Positions 54,039 to 63,592 of a stretch of 64,000 bases of DNA are shown piece by piece. The translations under genes and the position numbers were made by a program. The notes beneath the pieces were generated by a model. It ran no database searches. It saw only the letters and a program-made list of their open reading frames with translations, and had not been told where the DNA came from. The stretch lies in assembly GCA_947449575.1 (NCBI GenBank), contig CANFRV010000013.1:35523-99522 (forward strand), given 5' to 3'. The number at the start of each line of letters is the position of its first letter. The stretch's first letter is position 1. The DNA comes from Flavobacteriales bacterium. GTDB taxonomy: Bacteria > Bacteroidota > Bacteroidia > Flavobacteriales_D > Crocinitomicaceae.

Positions 54039-55342
54039 ATGTGTTTTTTATTAAGCCAATAATTACGAAAAACTTCATTACCATCGTATTCTTTGGCTTG
54101 TTTTTCTGTGTCAAATTTTCGATTGCCTCTTGGGTCATTTCCTACACCAGCTAAATAAGTCCAGATCCCCCAATTACTGCAAACATTGTAATCAATCAAT
54201 TGTTCTTCAAAATAGGCTGCGCCATATCGCCAATCGGATTGCAAATCGTGGTGTAAATAACTGGCAACATTTTGCCTGCCACGATTACTCATAAATCCAG
54301 TTAGCTTTAATTCAATCATATTAGCATCGATAAATCTATTTCCTGTTTCTCCATTTTTCCATTTCTCGAAGGCTTCGGATTGGTGAGGATGCAAAGGAGA
54401 ATTTTCACCTTTAATTCCACATTGCAAAAAGAATTCTTGGTTGTGTTTTTTCATCATAAATCTGAAATAATCTCTCCAAAGTAATTCGAAAATTAACCAA
54501 TAGGTAGATTCATTTGAATGGACTTCTTTTTCGTAACGTTTGATTTCAAAATAAATGGTTTTCGAAGAAATACAACCCAATGATAACCAAGGGGATAGTT
54601 TTGATGAATAAGATTCACCAATTAGCCCATTTCGTGTTTCTTTGTATTTTTCAATAAAATGTTTTTCAAACAAATAGTCATTCAACCTTTTCAAAGCCTG
54701 AGTTTCTCCCCCTTTAAATGGAAAAGCAGTTCGTTGATCCACCTCAATTGTTTGAAGTCCAAAATCAGCAGCTTGTGGAAGTTCGAATTTTGGCAGAATG
54801 GATGATTTAATAGACTTCGGAGTTTCTGAAATCGGTCGAACATTTGATTCTTTTTCCACTTTTTTCCTAAAATCAGTAAAGATTTCAGGTATGTTTTTTA
54901 AAGGAAAAGGCAAGTCTGAAGCGTGAAATAAAGTACTAGTAGAGAACGTCTCTACAGTACAAAGTAATTTCCATGCAATTTTTTCAACAGCAGCTAATCT
55001 ATTTTTTTCTGCATAAGCCACTTCTTGTTTGCAATAGATTTTCGTTATGTCGTACTTTTTAATTAACTCTTCTAAAACAGTAGCTGTATCTCCTTTTAAA
55101 ACCACTAATTTTGAACCGATAAACATTAACTCTTCATGTAAATCAGTTAATGATTCTACTAAAAATTGAAACCGAAATGAACCTGTTTTTTTTGTGCCAA
55201 AGGCAGTTTCTACATAATCGGCTTCATCAAAAATGTAAACAGGAATAATTTCATCACTTTCATTTGTAGCTCTTGCAAATGTTTCATTATCAGATAGACG
55301 TAAATCTGATTTAAACCAAACAATACTTCTTTTCGTTTTCAT
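54035..55342 (-). CDS. DASH-family cryptochrome/photolyase
   Basis: A 435-residue member of the cryptochrome/photolyase superfamily. The N-terminal antenna domain starts RSIVWFKSDLRLSDNETF; the FAD domain contains GETQALKRLNDYLF near 224, LSPWLSLGCISSKTIYFE near 256, and LLWRDYFRFMMKKH near 290. The C-terminal part DWRYGAAYFEEQLIDYNVCSNWGIWTYLAGVGNDPRGNRKFD is the DASH signature, with the flavin-N5 Asn in CSNW. DASH proteins repair CPDs in single-stranded DNA. Gap to the preceding gene is 3 bases. Confidence 0.93.
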   Translation of the reverse strand: MKTKRSIVWFKSDLRLSDNETFARATNESDEIIPVYIFDEADYVETAFGTKKTGSFRFQFLVESLTDLHEELMFIGSKLVVLKGDTATVLEELIKKYDITKIYCKQEVAYAEKNRLAAVEKIAWKLLCTVETFSTSTLFHASDLPFPLKNIPEIFTDFRKKVEKESNVRPISETPKSIKSSILPKFELPQAADFGLQTIEVDQRTAFPFKGGETQALKRLNDYLFEKHFIEKYKETRNGLIGESYSSKLSPWLSLGCISSKTIYFEIKRYEKEVHSNESTYWLIFELLWRDYFRFMMKKHNQEFFLQCGIKGENSPLHPHQSEAFEKWKNGETGNRFIDANMIELKLTGFMSNRGRQNVASYLHHDLQSDWRYGAAYFEEQLIDYNVCSNWGIWTYLAGVGNDPRGNRKFDTEKQAKEYDGNEVFRNYWLNKKHI

Positions 55343-55345
55343 ATT

Positions 55346-56875
55346 TTACAAATTTTCGATGTTTGATAGATAATGATCTGCTTGCATTAAGATTTTTTCT
55401 TTTTGTATTGGATCCATTTTATCCCAAATCGAATACATCATTTTTAATCTAAAATTTGTTCTTAATTTCTCTTGATGTTGATCGAAAAAATTCCAATATA
55501 GACTATTAAACGGACACGCTTTATCTCCTGTTTTTTCTCCTGAATTATAGTTACAATTTTTACAATAATCACTCATTTTGTTAATATAACTCGACGAACT
55601 TATATACGGTTTACTACCTACAATTCCGCCGTCTGCGTATTGACTCATTCCCCTTGTATTTGTTATTTCGACCCATTCAAAAGCATCTATGTAAATGCCT
55701 AGATACCAATTATCAACTTCGTCAGGGTTGGTTCCTGCTAACAATGCGAAATTTCCAGTCACCATCAATCTTTGAATATGATGTGCATAGGAATGTTCCA
55801 AAGATTGAGAAATGGCATGGTTTAAACAATTCATATTAGTTTTTCCATCCCAAAACCATTTTGGTAATTTATTCGCATGCCCAAAGAAATTAAGTGATTT
55901 AAATTCAGGCATTTTAGCCCAATAAATTCCTCGCATATACTCTCTCCATCCTAAAATTTGTCGAATAAAGCCTTCAATTTGATTTATTTCACAATGTTGA
56001 TTTATTTGCCAATATTCCACCACTTTATCAATCACTTCTTTTGGGGATATGAGTTTAATGTTCAGTGAAAAGGAGATACGTGCGTGATAAATAGACCACG
56101 ATTTTTTAGTCATTGCATCTTGAAGTGTTCCGAAAAGTGGTAGACAATTTTCGATAAAATAATCTAACAATTCCAAAGATTCATCTCTAGTTACAGACCA
56201 AACAAACGATTTAGAATTGATTTCTCCAATTGTTTTGATTCCACATTCGTCCAATAATTGAACGATTTCACTCACATCATGCTTGTATATTTTAGGATCA
56301 ATTATTCGATGTTTTTCAGGTATTCTTTTTCTATTGTCGTGATCAAAATTCCATTTCCCTCCAATTGGCTTTCCACTCTCCATTAGAATGTCGTGCTTCT
56401 TGCGCATTGTTCTGTAGAAAGTTTCCATTAGAAACTCTTTTTTATGCTCAAATAATTTTTTGAGTTCTTCTCTTGCTGTAAAAAAATGCTCGGTATCGTA
56501 GGCCTTTGTTTCGATAACCATTTTTTGTGTCAGTTGAATAATTTCTTGATCAACTCTCCATTCATCCGCTAATTGATATTCAAACCGCTGAAATTTATGA
56601 CTATTAATTAACTGCTGAATATTTTCTGAAAATGAATGTTTATTCGTTTCATCATTCAACTTAATATAGATAACCTGATGATCATTCGATTTTATTTTTT
56701 CAGCAAATAAACGCATAGCAAAGAAAATTCCAACAACTTTTTGTATGTGATGGACAACATAATTTGTTTCGGATTTTATTTCCATCAAAACATAGGTAAT
56801 ATCCTCGCTTTTCGAATTAAACCAAGTATGTTTTTCATTCAATTGATCGCCTAAAATAAGTCGCAATATTTTCAT
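55346..56875 (-). CDS. Iron-sulfur photolyase-like protein (FeS-BCP, PhrB type)
   Basis: A 509-residue protein of the FeS bacterial cryptochrome/photolyase group. The N-terminal domain begins ILRLILGDQLNEKHTWF. The C-terminal half has SYAHHIQRLMVTGNFALL with the His pair typical of prokaryotic (6-4) photolyases. Cys residues follow the PhrB pattern: one in MNCLNHA and three in YCKNCNYNSGEKTGDKAC with C-x2-C-x12-C spacing, so a [4Fe-4S] cluster is expected. It overlaps the preceding photolyase gene by 4 bases. Repair of (6-4) photoproducts is likely by family. Confidence 0.93.
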   Translation of the reverse strand: MKILRLILGDQLNEKHTWFNSKSEDITYVLMEIKSETNYVVHHIQKVVGIFFAMRLFAEKIKSNDHQVIYIKLNDETNKHSFSENIQQLINSHKFQRFEYQLADEWRVDQEIIQLTQKMVIETKAYDTEHFFTAREELKKLFEHKKEFLMETFYRTMRKKHDILMESGKPIGGKWNFDHDNRKRIPEKHRIIDPKIYKHDVSEIVQLLDECGIKTIGEINSKSFVWSVTRDESLELLDYFIENCLPLFGTLQDAMTKKSWSIYHARISFSLNIKLISPKEVIDKVVEYWQINQHCEINQIEGFIRQILGWREYMRGIYWAKMPEFKSLNFFGHANKLPKWFWDGKTNMNCLNHAISQSLEHSYAHHIQRLMVTGNFALLAGTNPDEVDNWYLGIYIDAFEWVEITNTRGMSQYADGGIVGSKPYISSSSYINKMSDYCKNCNYNSGEKTGDKACPFNSLYWNFFDQHQEKLRTNFRLKMMYSIWDKMDPIQKEKILMQADHYLSNIENL

Positions 56876-58335
56876 CTTCTCTTGTTTACGTGTTTATTTA
56901 AAATGCGAATTCCTTCTAATTTTGTTTCTACTTCTTTTCGTTTCCCCCAAATAATATCGCTTGCGTATTTTCTAGTCGACTCTAAATCTACAATAGGTTC
57001 AGGATAGTCAAGTCCAATTTTACACTGATAAATTTCTTGTTCAAAAGCATTTAACTTCCAAGGTTCGTGGAGAAGGTGAGAAGGAATATCAGCTAATTCA
57101 GGACACCATTTTTTGATAAATATTCCTTCTGAATCGTGGTCTTCAGAATTTTTGATGGGATTGTAGATTCGAACTGTATTTACCCCTGTAATTCCTGCTT
57201 GCATATGGATTTGAGGATAATGAATTCCAGGTTCATAATCTAAAAATTGACGAGCTAAAAAGTGTAAATCTCTCCAATCTTGCCATAAATTGAACACAAA
57301 AAAGGAGACCACCATTGCGCGCATTCTAAAATTGACAAATCCAGTTTGAACTAAACAACGCATACAGGCATCAACAAGTGGGACTCCGGTTTTTCCGTCT
57401 TGCCAAGCTTTAATATAAGCTTCATTTCGTGTTTTCTGAATCGAATTATAGGATTTATTGACTGGCTCAAATTCCATAGAGCATTCATCTTCAAATTTTT
57501 GTATAAAATGACAATGCCAATGTAATCTTGATATGAAATTAGTCAAAGCACGTTTGTTTTTCGATTCTTTATACTGTTGAAGTGTATATTGGTAAACCAT
57601 TCGCATACTGATATTTCCATAGGCTAAATAGGGAGAAAGACGACTACAACCTTTTCTACTTAATTCTGGTTTAGAAATATGTTTACTGTAATTCTGACAA
57701 CGATTTTTAAGAAAGCTTTCTAAATATCTCCAAGCTAAAGATTCTCCTCCTTTTTGAAAATTAGGATTTGGTTTAGTTATCTCATTTATTAATTCAGGAC
57801 CTTTATTAGAATCATATAATTCATTAGGTAATTTTAGTATGTTCCATTCTGTTTCATCAATAATTTTTGGTTGAGAAAGCATTGTCGACTTCCATTTTTT
57901 TTCCCAATCAAATCGTGATTTTAATCTTCGAACGACACCATTTGTTTGTGATTCTTTCCAGTTTATTGATTTTTTTTGACAAAACGATTTTACTTCAAGG
58001 TCACGATCAAAACTGATTTTATTTCCTATTTCTTGGTGTGAATAAATATTTTTAATAGTATAGTTAGAAGCTATTAATTCAAAAATTGCAATGACTTCTG
58101 AATGAAAAATATAAATTTTAGCTTCTAATGATACTAATTTTTCATTCATTTCTTGAAGCGACTCATAGACAAAACGCCAATGTCTCATATCGCTGTCATC
58201 ATAGGACAACATGGATGGTTCGAAAAAATAAATAAGTAAGGTTGGAATTTGAGATTGTTGAGCAAGTAAAAGAGGTTCGTGATCCGTAAATCGTAAATCT
58301 CTCTTGAACCAAACGATATTTATTTGCTCGTTCAT
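56872..58335 (-). CDS. Divergent photolyase/cryptochrome-family protein
   Basis: A 487-residue protein with an N-terminal photolyase Rossmann domain (INIVWFKRDLRFTDHEPLLL) and FAD-binding domain (GGESLAWRYLESFLKN, SRLSPYLAYGNISMRMV, SRLHWHCHFIQKF, WQDGKTGVPLVDACMR). The DWR motif is followed by LDYEPGIHYPQI, where E. coli photolyase has Asn378 and Trp382; this protein has His and Ile there. The CPD-contact Asn (NRLRM) is FRMRA. So it has the fold but not several canonical residues. The internal ATG at 58335 is preferred. It is the first gene of the six-gene operon. Confidence 0.85.
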   Translation of the reverse strand: MNEQINIVWFKRDLRFTDHEPLLLAQQSQIPTLLIYFFEPSMLSYDDSDMRHWRFVYESLQEMNEKLVSLEAKIYIFHSEVIAIFELIASNYTIKNIYSHQEIGNKISFDRDLEVKSFCQKKSINWKESQTNGVVRRLKSRFDWEKKWKSTMLSQPKIIDETEWNILKLPNELYDSNKGPELINEITKPNPNFQKGGESLAWRYLESFLKNRCQNYSKHISKPELSRKGCSRLSPYLAYGNISMRMVYQYTLQQYKESKNKRALTNFISRLHWHCHFIQKFEDECSMEFEPVNKSYNSIQKTRNEAYIKAWQDGKTGVPLVDACMRCLVQTGFVNFRMRAMVVSFFVFNLWQDWRDLHFLARQFLDYEPGIHYPQIHMQAGITGVNTVRIYNPIKNSEDHDSEGIFIKKWCPELADIPSHLLHEPWKLNAFEQEIYQCKIGLDYPEPIVDLESTRKYASDIIWGKRKEVETKLEGIRILNKHVNKRR

Positions 58336-58340
58336 ATCTA

Positions 58341-58376
58341 TTTTGTTTAAACAAATGTAGTAAATGTTAAACAAAA
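58341..58376 (-). promoter_or_regulatory. Strong dyad/operator at the photolyase operon promoter
   Basis: The plus strand reads TTTTGTTTAAACAAA, then after ATGTAG a region TAAATGTTAAACAAAA: an inverted pair of TTTTGTTTAA-type arms. Read on the minus strand it contains TACATTTG (58352-58359), a TAnnTTTG match 17 bases before the start codon of the first gene. So a regulator-binding dyad overlaps the -7 element. MerR-type light regulators (CarH/LitR) would fit, but none is encoded in the window. Confidence 0.6.
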
Positions 58377-58460
58377 TAAGTAGATAAATTAATTTAAATT
58401 TTATAAATCGACCATATGAAACTATGTACTTTTTATACCCCGAATTACATTTGATTTAAG

Positions 58461-58468
58461 TAACTTTG
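58461..58468 (+). promoter_or_regulatory. Putative -7 element for pheT
   Basis: TAACTTTG matches TAnnTTTG 28 bases before the chosen ATG. This supports the start at 58496, because the earlier TTG at 58466 lies inside the element. Confidence 0.5.
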
Positions 58469-58495
58469 TCTATTACAAACGACATTTTTTTTTGG

Positions 58496-60931
58496 ATGAA
58501 AATATCATATAATTGGTTAAAACAATACATTAACACAAATCTATCACCGGTTGAAGCAGGTAATATACTTACAGACACTGGATTAGAAGTAGAAAATATA
58601 GAAAAAATTGAAGCAATAAAAGGCGGATTAGAAGGGGTTCTTGTCGGGGAAGTTATCACCTGTGAAAAACATCCAGATGCTGATAAATTGAAAGTTACCA
58701 CTGTAAATATTGGTAAAGATGAACTTTTACAAATAGTTTGCGGTGCTCCTAATGTTGCGGTGGGGCAAAAGGTCATTGTTGCTACTGTTGGATGCACTCT
58801 GTACCCTAAACCAAATGAGCCGTTTAAGATAAAATTATCAAAAATACGAGGTGTTGAATCACAGGGTATGCTTTGTGCTGAAGATGAATTAGGCTTAGGT
58901 GAATCTCATTCTGGTATTTTAGTTTTAGATAATGAAATTGTGGTCGGAACTACAGCTGCCTATTATTTTGAATTAGAAGATGATCATGCCATCGAAATTG
59001 GATTGACGCCAAATCGTGCTGATGCCATGGGGCATATTGGAGTAGCGCGTGATTTAGTTGCTTATTTAAATGTGCATAAAAATAAAGGCCTAGCGCTAAA
59101 ATGGCCTTCCGTTTCATCTTTTATCAAAGGGAAAAATGATTTAAAAATTTCAATTTCCAACGAATGTCCAAGCACGTGTCCACGATACATGGGTACAACA
59201 ATTGCGGGGGTAACGATTAAACCATCTCCTGCTTGGCTGCAAAAAAGATTAAGAGCAATTGGTATTTCTCCTATCAACAATGTAGTCGATATCACTAATT
59301 TTGTAATGAGAGAATTGGGTACCCCGCTGCATGCTTTTGATGCCGAGGCACTAAATGGTAGAATCGTTATTAAAAATGCCAAACAAGGCGAAAAATTTAT
59401 CACACTAGATGGTGTCGAAAGAACATTGACGTCAGAAAATATGATGATATCAAATGGTGAAGAAAACCTTTGTATCGCAGGAGTATTTGGAGGTCAACAT
59501 TCTGGAATAAAAGATACTACATCGAATGTGTTTTTAGAATCTGCTTATTTTAATCCGGTATCAGTAAGGAAAACTGCCAAACATCATGGTTTAAATACAG
59601 ATGCAAGTTTCCGATTTGAAAGAGGAGTGGATCCTGCATTGACAGAATATGCATTAAAAAGAGCTGCTTTGTTAATTCAAGAAATCGCTGGAGGAGAAAT
59701 TGGGATGGAAATTTTGGATATCTACCCGAAAAAAATAGAAAATCACCAACTTGTATTTCATTATGCTGCATGCAATCAGTTAATTGGTGTAGAATTACCG
59801 AAAGAGCAAGTGAATGAAATATTACAAAATTTAGATATAAAAATCATTTCCGACATTAATGGAATTGCAAAACTAGAAGTTCCTGCTTATAGAGTTGATG
59901 TAACTCGTGAGGCGGATGTAATTGAGGAAATTTTAAGAATTTTCGGATTTAATAATGTGCCGCTACCAAGTAAATTAAACACTTCAATTGGGACCTTTAA
60001 AAAACCAGATTTCGAAAAAGTACAATTGATTGTTTCTGAATTTTTAGTTGGAAAAGGATTTAATGAGATTTTAAATAATTCTCTCAGCAGCTCTAACTAT
60101 TCGGAAAAACTAGGGAAAGATATTTTTCCTTCTGCTAGAAATGTAAAAATGTTAAATCCTATTAGTCAGGAATTAGATGTGATGAGACAATCTTTGCTAT
60201 TCAACACATTAGAAGTTATCCAGCATAATCAAAACAGACAAAATCCTGATTTAAGACTCATGGAATTTGGGAAAACATACCATAAATTTGAAAGTGGATT
60301 TAGTGAAAACAAACGTTTTCTTCTTTCTGTTTCAGGGAAATTAGAGAGAGAACAATGGAATTCATCTAAAAACTTCGTTAGCTATTATACCATAAAGGGA
60401 ATCGTAACAGCTCTATTTCAGCGATTAGGTTTAGATTCATTCGTCATCGAATCTGCCCTAAAAAATTCACTTTTACAGGACGGAGTGCAATTAACTATCT
60501 TAAAGCAAAAAGTGGGAGAAATTGGTTGGGTTACTCCTGAAATCAGAAAACATTTCGGGATTAAAAATGATGTATTTGTTGCTGATTTAGATTGGGAAGC
60601 AATACTGAAATGTTTAACCTATTCAAAAATTAAATATTCGGAATTACCAAAAACTTTTGAAGTAAGAAGAGATTTTTCTTTACTCTTGAATAACTCCACA
60701 ACATTTTCTGAAATCGAAACTATTGCAAAGTCATGCGATAAGAAAATATTAAAGGAAATTGGACTATTTGATGTGTACGAAGGGAAAAATTTAGGTAAGG
60801 GCAAAAAATCGTATGCTGTTTCTTTCAAATTTCAAGACACTGAACAAACACTAACAGATAATCAAGTCGATAGCGTTATGTCTAAAATAAGAAGTGAATT
60901 GGAGACGAAATTAGCAGCAGAACTTCGATAA
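58496..60931 (+). CDS. pheT: Phenylalanine-tRNA ligase beta subunit
   Basis: The beta subunit of the (alpha-beta)2 enzyme that charges tRNA-Phe and edits mischarged tyrosine. The N-terminal EMAP/tRNA-binding domain has GEVITCEKHPDADKLKVTTV near residue 49 and CGAPNVAVGQKVIVATVG. The B3/B4 editing region includes GTPLHAFDA. The B5 domain follows, and the C-terminal anticodon-binding FDX-ACB ends with KYSELPKTFEVRRDFSLLL. The 811-aa length is normal. I use the ATG at 58496. pheS is not in the window. bioD and bioA follow. Confidence 0.95.
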   Translation: MKISYNWLKQYINTNLSPVEAGNILTDTGLEVENIEKIEAIKGGLEGVLVGEVITCEKHPDADKLKVTTVNIGKDELLQIVCGAPNVAVGQKVIVATVGCTLYPKPNEPFKIKLSKIRGVESQGMLCAEDELGLGESHSGILVLDNEIVVGTTAAYYFELEDDHAIEIGLTPNRADAMGHIGVARDLVAYLNVHKNKGLALKWPSVSSFIKGKNDLKISISNECPSTCPRYMGTTIAGVTIKPSPAWLQKRLRAIGISPINNVVDITNFVMRELGTPLHAFDAEALNGRIVIKNAKQGEKFITLDGVERTLTSENMMISNGEENLCIAGVFGGQHSGIKDTTSNVFLESAYFNPVSVRKTAKHHGLNTDASFRFERGVDPALTEYALKRAALLIQEIAGGEIGMEILDIYPKKIENHQLVFHYAACNQLIGVELPKEQVNEILQNLDIKIISDINGIAKLEVPAYRVDVTREADVIEEILRIFGFNNVPLPSKLNTSIGTFKKPDFEKVQLIVSEFLVGKGFNEILNNSLSSSNYSEKLGKDIFPSARNVKMLNPISQELDVMRQSLLFNTLEVIQHNQNRQNPDLRLMEFGKTYHKFESGFSENKRFLLSVSGKLEREQWNSSKNFVSYYTIKGIVTALFQRLGLDSFVIESALKNSLLQDGVQLTILKQKVGEIGWVTPEIRKHFGIKNDVFVADLDWEAILKCLTYSKIKYSELPKTFEVRRDFSLLLNNSTTFSEIETIAKSCDKKILKEIGLFDVYEGKNLGKGKKSYAVSFKFQDTEQTLTDNQVDSVMSKIRSELETKLAAELR

Positions 60932-60956
60932 TACGTATTGGTAAAATTTGTATTCA

Positions 60957-61574
60957 ATGGGCAAACAATTTATAATTGCAGGAATAGGAACCGATGTAGG
61001 AAAGACAGTTGTTAGCGCAATATTAGCTCAAGCACTTGAGGCCACGTATTGGAAACCTATTCAAGCTGGTGATTTAGAGTCATCTGATTCCATCAAAATT
61101 AAAAAATTGTGTTCTGACAAGATTTCAATACTTCCTGAAGCCTTTAGATTAAGTAAACCCATTTCACCCCATGCTGCTGCAAAAATAGATGGTGTTGAAA
61201 TCAATATAGAGAATATTGACTTACCAACTGTAAAAGGTAATTTAATAATCGAAGGTGCAGGAGGATTAATGGTTCCTATAAATAACAAAGGATTGTTATA
61301 CATTGACCTCATTAAATCATGGGGGTTACCAACTATTTTGATTTCAAAACATTATTTAGGAAGTATTAATCATACACTTTTATCTGCCGAGGTTTTAAAA
61401 AATAATCATATTAAGGTCGCAGGAATCATTTTTGTAGGCGATGAAAATATTCCAACAGAGAGTATAATTTTACAGCAGACAAAATTGAAATACATCGCAC
61501 GTATTCCGCTTGCAAGTGAAGTTACTAAAGCATTTATTGAAGAGCAAGCGAAGAAAATTTCTTTGAATTTCTAA
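60957..61574 (+). CDS. bioD: Dethiobiotin synthetase
   Basis: BioD closes the ureido ring to give dethiobiotin, using ATP and CO2. The P-loop-like GIGTDVGKTVVSA lies near residue 9-21, YWKPIQAG near 34, and EGAGGLMVP near 99 are the active-site motifs. The start is ATG at 60957; a TTG nine bases earlier is in frame but unlikely. It is followed by bioA after 20 bases on the same strand. Other bio genes (bioB, bioF) are not in the window. Confidence 0.93.
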   Translation: MGKQFIIAGIGTDVGKTVVSAILAQALEATYWKPIQAGDLESSDSIKIKKLCSDKISILPEAFRLSKPISPHAAAKIDGVEINIENIDLPTVKGNLIIEGAGGLMVPINNKGLLYIDLIKSWGLPTILISKHYLGSINHTLLSAEVLKNNHIKVAGIIFVGDENIPTESIILQQTKLKYIARIPLASEVTKAFIEEQAKKISLNF

Positions 61575-61594
61575 TTTCACATCAAATTGAATTA

Positions 61595-62875
61595 ATGACT
61601 CAGCTGATAAAAAAAGATAAGATGTATGTTTGGCATCCATTTACGCAGATGCAAACAGCGGATGAACCCTTAGAAATTATTCGCGCAGAAAAAACGTTAT
61701 TATTTACCGCTGATCACAAAACATACATAGATTGCAATTCTTCCTGGTGGGTAAATGTTCATGGACATGGTCATCCCCATATAGGACAAGCAATCTCAGA
61801 ACAATTTTCATTAATAGATCACGTGATTTTTGCAGGCGCAACGCATCCGAAGGCAGTTGAATTAGCTGAACGAATTATTTCAATTTTACCCGAAAAGCAT
61901 TTTCAAAAAGTGTTTTTTTCTGATAACGGATCCACAGCGATAGAAGTAGCCTTAAAAATGGTTTTTCAATTTTGGTATAATAAAAATCAACCAAAGAAAA
62001 GAATTTTAGCATTGGAAGGTGCTTATCATGGAGATACATTTGGAGCAATGGCAATCGGTCAAAGAGGATATTTTAACGCACCATTCGAACACTTTTTCTT
62101 TGATGTTGATCAATTAGAATTTCCAACAATTGAAATAGAATCCAGATTACTAATACAAGCAGAAGAATTATTTAAAACGGGCGAATTTGCAGCCATAATA
62201 GTGGAACCATTAATTCAGGGATCTGCTGGAATGCGCACATATTCTTCAAAATGGTTAGAAAAAATTGTTGTTTTGGCCCGAAAATATAACGTACTAGTTA
62301 TTTTTGATGAAGTAATGACTGCTTGGGGGAGAACAGGTAAATTATTTGCTATGAACCACATGACAGAATTACCTGACATCGTGTGTCTTTCAAAAGGATT
62401 AACAGGTGGTGTATTACCATTAGGTTTAACCATTTCCACAGATGAAATATATGATGCATTTCTTTCCGATGAAAAAACAAAGGCATTGTTGCATGGACAT
62501 TCATTCACAGGTAATGCTTTGGCATGTGCTGCTGCTTGCGCAAGCCTAGATCTTTTTGAAAGAGAAGAAACATGGGAAAGAATTACTTCCCTTTGCAAAT
62601 CGAATTTAGAATTTTCCAAGACCTTAGAAAATCATCCTAAAATTGAAGAAATAAGATTATGCGGGACAATTCTAGCTATTGAACTGAAGAGTGTTGATGG
62701 AAATACTTATTTTTCAGGCATCAGAGATATTGCTTATCGCTATTTTTTAGAAAATGGTTTATTAATTCGCCCATTAGGAAATGTCATTTTCATCAATCCT
62801 CCTTATTGTATTACAGACATGGAGTTAGAACTGATTTATGAAAAAATCACGCAATTTTTAACTACCAATTTTTAG
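61595..62875 (+). CDS. bioA: Adenosylmethionine-8-amino-7-oxononanoate aminotransferase
   Basis: BioA converts 8-amino-7-oxononanoate to diaminopelargonate with SAM as donor. Motifs are YVWHPFTQMQTADEP near the N-terminus, SSWWVNVHGHGHP near residue 49, FFSDNGSTAIEVALKM near 106, FDEVMTAWGRTGKLF near 235 and the PLP Lys in SKGLTGGVLPLGLT near 267. The 426-aa length fits. With bioD it forms a biotin pair downstream of pheT. Confidence 0.95.
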   Translation: MTQLIKKDKMYVWHPFTQMQTADEPLEIIRAEKTLLFTADHKTYIDCNSSWWVNVHGHGHPHIGQAISEQFSLIDHVIFAGATHPKAVELAERIISILPEKHFQKVFFSDNGSTAIEVALKMVFQFWYNKNQPKKRILALEGAYHGDTFGAMAIGQRGYFNAPFEHFFFDVDQLEFPTIEIESRLLIQAEELFKTGEFAAIIVEPLIQGSAGMRTYSSKWLEKIVVLARKYNVLVIFDEVMTAWGRTGKLFAMNHMTELPDIVCLSKGLTGGVLPLGLTISTDEIYDAFLSDEKTKALLHGHSFTGNALACAAACASLDLFEREETWERITSLCKSNLEFSKTLENHPKIEEIRLCGTILAIELKSVDGNTYFSGIRDIAYRYFLENGLLIRPLGNVIFINPPYCITDMELELIYEKITQFLTTNF

Positions 62876-62895
62876 ACTTCGAATATTAGTCTGTT

Positions 62896-63414
62896 TTACT
62901 TTGGTAATGCGTTAATTGAATTAACAATTTCAACTATTAAAGGTTCATTTTTCAATTTTTCGTTGGAAGCAATGTATTCGAGTACATATTCCGCTTGGAC
63001 TCCTTTTATATTTTCAGGTAGTTTAGCTAACTCTACAAATGACTTTACAATAAATCCAGCATTTCCTAAACGCATTGAATATAGGTCATAGCTTTGGTGA
63101 AATTTAGTTAGTTGAAATTGATATTGTTTTAGAATAATAACAGTGATAAAATAATCAAAATCTTCATTCGCAGTAATCGTGTTTTTGTCCAAATTCGATA
63201 AAAACTTATTTAATTCAACATTTTCAATAATAGAATTTGTCAAGTTTAATTGTTTCGGATTAAAATTAGTACAAACCTCCTTTAAACTAAGCGAATTATT
63301 CTCTGCTGAATCAGCAAATGAAACGACAGAGATACTGTTTATAAGCTTTGAACTATGCAATGAACTCATGCTTAAAGTCAACACTGAAGTTAGTAATAGT
63401 AAAAAAATCTTCAT
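62896..63414 (-). CDS. Secreted hypothetical protein
   Basis: A 172-residue protein with an N-terminal hydrophobic segment (MKIFLLLLTSVLTLSMSSLHS) suggesting export. The remainder is a helical region without a family I can name, rich in Asn, Ser and Leu. It is the last gene before the rRNA operon and runs convergent to bioA. It could be a real small secreted protein; no domain supports a function. Confidence 0.6.
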   Translation of the reverse strand: MKIFLLLLTSVLTLSMSSLHSSKLINSISVVSFADSAENNSLSLKEVCTNFNPKQLNLTNSIIENVELNKFLSNLDKNTITANEDFDYFITVIILKQYQFQLTKFHQSYDLYSMRLGNAGFIVKSFVELAKLPENIKGVQAEYVLEYIASNEKLKNEPLIVEIVNSINALPK

Positions 63415-63592
63415 AAAATTTTAAATTAATGTAATACGATTTTGAATCAAGAATAAATATACTTATAAATTTTGAAACTAAAAAAGAAAAAACATTCACT
63501 ATCAACAAATAACTATGTGACACGTCTAAATATGGACATCTATGACTTCATTTAGGTTGTTTGACATTATTCAAACTTAAATTTCTAGCACA

